The notes below the pieces were generated by a model. The model made no database searches. It had not been told where the DNA came from and worked only from the letters and a program-made list of their open reading frames with translations. Below are positions 14,254 through 16,827 of a DNA stretch of 16,827 bases, one piece after another (positions within the stretch are counted from its first letter, which is position 1; every line of letters starts with the position of its first letter). This stretch comes from Treponema sp. (GTDB lineage: Bacteria > Spirochaetota > Spirochaetia > Treponematales > Breznakiellaceae). The stretch spans positions 1 to 16,827 of the forward strand of contig JAIRRU010000156.1 of NCBI GenBank assembly GCA_031255815.1. Reading direction: 5' to 3'. A program made the position numbers and the translations under genes.

Positions 14254-14646
14254 ATGATTAAGAATCTTGGTATCGGTACAGGCAGAAGAAAGACTTCCGT
14301 CGCCCGGGTGTATGTCCGGGACGGCAGCGGTAAAATTACGATAAACGGCAAGGATTTGCCCCAATATTTTGTCCAGGGGGAGCATGCCCTGATGGTACGC
14401 CAGCCCCTGATGGTAACCTCCAACGAGAATAAATTTGATATCCTGATAAACGTCTACGGCGGCGGGATCAACGGCCAGGCCAACGCCTGCCGCCACGGCC
14501 TTGCCCGGGCGCTTTGCCAGGTAGATCAGACCAATTACACCAGCCTGCGGAGCAACGGTTACCTTACCCGCGATTCCCGGATGGTGGAACGGAAAAAGTA
14601 CGGCCAGGCGGGAGCCCGCCGCCGCTTCCAGTTCTCCAAGCGTTAA
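14254..14646 (+). CDS. rpsI: 30S ribosomal protein S9
   Basis: 130 residues, the normal bacterial size. GTGRRKTSVARVYVRDGSG at the N-terminus and the C-terminal RRFQFSKR tail are diagnostic; the basic tail reaches the ribosomal P site. GGGINGQANACRHGLARAL is the central conserved block. A TAAGG site lies five bases before the ATG in the short gap after rplM. It is co-transcribed with rplM and its stop is followed at once by a hairpin. Confidence 0.97.
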   Translation: MIKNLGIGTGRRKTSVARVYVRDGSGKITINGKDLPQYFVQGEHALMVRQPLMVTSNENKFDILINVYGGGINGQANACRHGLARALCQVDQTNYTSLRSNGYLTRDSRMVERKKYGQAGARRRFQFSKR

Positions 14647-14667
14647 TTTCCCGTGGAATTCGGGAAA
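14647..14667. terminator. Hairpin directly after rpsI
   Basis: TTTCCCG (14647-14653) and CGGGAAA (14661-14667) form a perfect seven-base stem with a seven-base loop starting at the base after the stop codon. There is no T tract. It may end the ribosomal transcript or protect its 3' end. Confidence 0.45.
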
Positions 14668-14750
14668 AAGTTTCCGGATTTTCCGTTCACGCCCCAGGGA
14701 GCCTGTAAGAGCGCTGGAAAAAGGCCCGGGGGCGGTGTTTTTTTTCCGGT

Positions 14751-15392
14751 ATGACTATAAACGCCGTAAAAACCGGCGCCGGGCCTGATGTAAAACGTAT
14801 AGAATTCTCCGACGGTTCCCTTTTTTCCTTTAAAACCTGTTACTTGTCTCCTCTTTTCTTTGACGATACCGCTTACTGCCCGGGAAAAGAGATTTCCCCC
14901 GACGAGGAGGAACGGTTCCGCTTTGCCGCCGCCTGTCTTCGGGCGGAAAAAGCCGCTTCCAGGCTGGTAGCCCGGGCGGAACAAAGCGTCTTCGGCCTGT
15001 CGCGCAAGCTGGAGAAGGCGGGCCACCCGGCGGGCTGTGTCCGGGCGGTAGCAGCCCGGCTTACGGATCTGGGTATTCTGGACGACCGCCGTTTTGCCCG
15101 GTACTGGCTGCGTTCCCGGCTTGCCTTGAAGCCCGACAGCCCCCGCAAGCTCCTGGCAGGCCTCCGCGGCCGGGGGATCGGCCGGGACGATGCGGCCCGG
15201 GCACTGAAGGAGGCCCTGGGCCCGGAGGATGAGCTCGGGCTGCTTAAACGCTACCTGGTAAAACACCGGGTTTTCCCCGGAGAAGGGGCGGACGGCGGCG
15301 GCCCCTGGCCCCTTTCCCTCCTGTTTCAGCTGAAACGCGAGGGCTTTTCATCGGAATCAATCCATACCTTGAAAGAAACCCCGATTCGCTAA
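14751..15392 (+). CDS. recX: Regulatory protein RecX
   Basis: Cytoplasmic modulator of RecA filaments, 213 residues, somewhat longer than E. coli RecX (166). The core lies at about residues 58-180, with three-helix RecX repeats: residues 77-110 (SVFGLSRKLEKAGHPAGCVRAV, then LTDLGIL), LDDRRFARYWLRSR (110-123), and LLAGLRGRGIGRDDAARAL (134-152). The first 55 residues are strand-rich and outside the core. No good ribosome site precedes the ATG; the upstream bases are a T run, so translation may be weak or the start may differ. It is not next to recA here, but follows rpsI after about 100 bases. Confidence 0.85.
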   Translation: MTINAVKTGAGPDVKRIEFSDGSLFSFKTCYLSPLFFDDTAYCPGKEISPDEEERFRFAAACLRAEKAASRLVARAEQSVFGLSRKLEKAGHPAGCVRAVAARLTDLGILDDRRFARYWLRSRLALKPDSPRKLLAGLRGRGIGRDDAARALKEALGPEDELGLLKRYLVKHRVFPGEGADGGGPWPLSLLFQLKREGFSSESIHTLKETPIR

Positions 15393-15408
15393 AAATTCTC
15401 CAAAATAT

Positions 15409-15437
15409 TTGGTTTTCGCCGTTTTTTGCGTTATATT
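15409..15437 (+). promoter_or_regulatory. Candidate promoter of the HTH-receiver gene
   Basis: TTGGTT (15409-15414), 17-base spacer, TATATT (15432-15437, five of six). RNA would start near 15444, placing palindrome copy E at the very beginning of a roughly 70-base leader. Confidence 0.5.
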
Positions 15438-15446
15438 CATCCTTAC

Positions 15447-15480
15447 GGCTGTTCCAAAGCGTTGTTTTTTGGAATAAGTC
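15447..15480. repeat. Dispersed palindrome, copy E
   Basis: GGCTGTTCCAAA (15447-15458) and TTTGGAATAAGTC (15468-15480) around a nine-base loop. The outer arms pair with a few wobbles. It lies in the leader of the HTH-receiver gene. Confidence 0.7.
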
Positions 15481-15512
15481 CGGTTTCTTAAGGCTTTTTA
15501 AGGGGAAAGGGA

Positions 15513-16136
15513 ATGCTTAAGAACAATCAAAAAGTAAGAATTTTTTCGGCCCTGGAAGTGGCAAATATCTGCGGAGTGGTGAATCAGACGGCTATCAACT
15601 GGATTAGAAACGGATACCTAAAGGCTTTTACCACTCCGGGGGGGCAATACCGGGTTTACGCGGAGGATCTGTCGGCGTTTCTGGCCAAGCGGGGAATGCG
15701 TAACTCCGTCGATGTCCTTCACGTTATAACCGGCGATTCGGCCAGGGAAGCGGTTTTGATCGTCGATCACGACTGGGACATGAACAACCGGATCAAGGCC
15801 TGGTTTCAAAAAAATTTTCCCGGCTACGAGGTGTTTCAAGCCCTCGACGGATTCGACGCGGGCCGCAGAATGGCGCTGTCCAAGCCCGGAATCGTATTTC
15901 TCAATGCCAATCTGCCGGGAACCGGGGGCTTTGAACTTGCCAAGAGGATCAGGGACGATCCCGGCCTGGGGAATCCCCTGATTATCGCCTTTGTTGAGGG
16001 GGACGCGAAAGAAACCGCTAAACAGGCCTCCGCCGGATGGGTGGATGCCTGCTTCCCCCGGCAGCCGGATTTGACGAAACTCCGGGAAACCATAGAGAAT
16101 CTGGAGAAACGATCCCGCTTGGCCGTTACCGCCTGA
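15513..16136 (+). CDS. DNA-binding protein: HTH (MerR/excisionase type) with degenerate receiver domain
   Basis: 207 residues, cytoplasmic. Residues 10-62 form a helix-turn-helix of the MerR/excisionase type (FSALEVANICGV, then INWIRNGYLKAF, GGQYRVYAEDLSAFL). Residues 79-199 have the fold pattern of a response-regulator receiver (VLIVDHDWD, ALDGFDAGRRM, LPGTGGFELAKRIRDD). The phosphoacceptor aspartate is N131 (FLNANLPG), the Thr/Ser site is hydrophobic (about V161), and the conserved Lys is replaced (FPRQP, about Q184). Acidic D85 and D87 remain. Phosphorylation is therefore unlikely, and the domain probably works by another signal or by protein contact. AAAGGG precedes the ATG. No kinase gene is near. 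Confidence 0.85.
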   Translation: MLKNNQKVRIFSALEVANICGVVNQTAINWIRNGYLKAFTTPGGQYRVYAEDLSAFLAKRGMRNSVDVLHVITGDSAREAVLIVDHDWDMNNRIKAWFQKNFPGYEVFQALDGFDAGRRMALSKPGIVFLNANLPGTGGFELAKRIRDDPGLGNPLIIAFVEGDAKETAKQASAGWVDACFPRQPDLTKLRETIENLEKRSRLAVTA

Positions 16137-16220
16137 CGCCGCCGCGGGTTTATGGAAACGCCCGGCAGCCCTTGCGCTTCATGGTTGAACGCGGGGGTTT
16201 TTGCGTTACTTTGTGCCGCC

Positions 16221-16243
16221 AAAACCGCCTGATCGGCGGTTTT
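16221..16243. terminator. Perfect 9-bp hairpin between the HTH-receiver and acylphosphatase genes
   Basis: AAAACCGCC (16221-16229), five-base loop, GGCGGTTTT (16235-16243). The A and T ends suit termination in both directions. The GGGGA ribosome site of the next gene starts at the next base, so if read through, the hairpin would sit against that site. Confidence 0.6.
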
Positions 16244-16252
16244 GGGGATTTT

Positions 16253-16564
16253 ATGCGCGAAGCGGAACAAACCGCCGGGGGGAGAGAAGCCCTTGCCGCC
16301 CTGAGCGCCCTGGTGGAGGGGCGGGTACAGGGGGTGGCTTTCCGTTATTCCTGCTGTGCCGAAGCCCGCCGCCTTGGTTTATCGGGCTGGGTACGCAACA
16401 CCCCGGAAGGGGGCGTGGAAGTCTGGGCGGAGGGAGAGCGGGAAAAACTCGAAAGCCTCCTCATCTGGCTCCGCCGCGGGCCGCCCGGCGCGAGGGTTGA
16501 TCAGGTTAAAAGCAAGCGGGCCGCGGCGCTTGGCGTTTACCGGAATTTTTCTATCGAGCCGTAA
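16253..16564 (+). CDS. acyP: Acylphosphatase
   Basis: Small cytoplasmic enzyme that hydrolyses carboxyl-phosphate bonds of acyl phosphates. It has 103 residues from the ATG at 16253, slightly more than the usual 90-100 because of a short N-terminal lead. The catalytic pair is present: R31 in the phosphate loop GRVQGVAFRYSC and N49 in GWVRNTPEGGVEVWAEG. The C-terminal end YRNFSIEP is typical. The start is chosen from the GGGGA at 16244-16248; the frame stays open to 16037, but that part overlaps the preceding gene and has no family match. The substrate in the cell is generally unknown for this family. Confidence 0.9.
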   Translation: MREAEQTAGGREALAALSALVEGRVQGVAFRYSCCAEARRLGLSGWVRNTPEGGVEVWAEGEREKLESLLIWLRRGPPGARVDQVKSKRAAALGVYRNFSIEP

Positions 16565-16622
16565 GGGGAAACCCTTTGACGCGGAACTGCCGTATAGAGC
16601 CCGCCCCTGTCCGGAAGGTGCA

Positions 16623-16651
16623 TTGAAGACAAGCCCCCAATACGGTAGACT
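16623..16651 (+). promoter_or_regulatory. Candidate purE promoter, implying a leaderless mRNA
   Basis: TTGAAG (16623-16628), 17-base spacer, TAGACT (16646-16651). The -10 ends six bases before the ATG at 16658, the same geometry as at 13318. No clear ribosome site is seen. Confidence 0.45.
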
Positions 16652-16657
16652 CCAGAC

Positions 16658-16827
16658 ATGAAGGCCGCCCTTATCTTCGGTTCCAAGTCCGATTCCCCGA
16701 TTATGAAGAAGGCCGCCGATGTGCTGAAGGAATTCGGCGTTTCCTATAGCGCCCATATCCTTTCCGCCCACCGGACGCCGGAACTGCTCTCCCAAACCAT
16801 CGGCCGGCTTGAGGAGGAGGGGGTTGA
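16658..16827 (+). CDS. purE: PurE, N5-CAIR mutase / AIR carboxylase subunit (3' end cut by window)
   Basis: Purine biosynthesis enzyme acting on carboxyaminoimidazole ribonucleotide. Only the first 56 residues are in the window. It opens MKAALIFGSKSDSPIMKKAA, the phosphate-binding GSxSD loop and first helix of PurE, and continues to LSAHRTPELL. The SAHRTP form is that of class I PurE (mutase working with PurK). Class II PurE, which uses CO2 directly and as I recall occurs in Treponema denticola, has SAHK instead. The class call rests on this short segment. Confidence 0.9.
   Translation, partial: MKAALIFGSKSDSPIMKKAADVLKEFGVSYSAHILSAHRTPELLSQTIGRLEEEGV

Noticed and set aside
16037..16252. Long N-terminal extension of acylphosphatase
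   Set aside because: It overlaps the HTH-receiver gene in another frame and includes the hairpin at 16221-16243; no similarity to the family.
16576..16598. TTGACG with TATAGA as a second purE promoter
   Set aside because: The spacer would be only 11 bases, too short for a sigma-70 promoter.
1..16827. CRISPR arrays, tRNA genes, transposases, phage or plasmid genes
   Set aside because: Looked for and not seen; the dispersed palindromes are too far apart and irregular to be a CRISPR array.

Overview
The window looks like a high-GC spirochaete chromosome, most likely a gut Treponema of the termite-gut type. I judge this from the LplB/YtcP-type sugar transporter with its solute-binding protein, the small membrane protein at 13318, the HTH-receiver protein, and general gene style; it is an impression, not a database match. 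Every gene I can support lies on the + strand. No tRNA, rRNA, CRISPR array, transposase or integrase was seen.

Region 1 (1-11489) is a carbohydrate import and breakdown locus. Two ABC permeases (the first cut by the window edge) are followed by a periplasmic solute-binding protein; no ATPase is present here. After a strong hairpin terminator at about 3530 comes an internally deleted remnant of a Gfo/Idh/MocA sugar dehydrogenase. Its stop codon overlaps the start of a DUF5054/GH38-like protein, which is followed by a uroporphyrinogen-decarboxylase-like (URO-D) protein. A separate promoter at 7198-7226 appears to drive an RpiB/LacAB-like isomerase, a GH99-like (WbsX-type) protein and two right-handed beta-helix, GH28-like proteins. 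None of the enzymes has a visible signal peptide, so I infer that an oligosaccharide is imported and dismantled in the cytoplasm. The mix of GH38-like, GH99-like and GH28-like enzymes does not fix the substrate (mannose-containing or pectic glycans are both possible).

Region 2 (11490-11896) is a 407-base gap with an imperfect inverted-repeat element and a diverged copy of a dispersed palindrome.

Region 3 (11897-16827) is housekeeping: a uracil permease (uraA), a small three- to four-helix membrane protein, ribosomal proteins L13 and S9 (rplM-rpsI), recX, a DNA-binding protein with a degenerate receiver domain, acylphosphatase, and the start of purE.

The most striking non-coding signal is a dispersed palindrome with core TTCCAAAACT-n2-AGTTTTGGAA. 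I found seven full or diverged copies (3432, 7151, 7873, 10310, 11732, 13688, 15447), all between genes, several directly after stop codons. Other points of interest are the RpiB-like protein lacking both histidines expected in RpiB, the deleted dehydrogenase kept in frame and coupled to its neighbour, the receiver domain without its phosphorylation site, and two promoters placed so that the mRNA would begin at the start codon.
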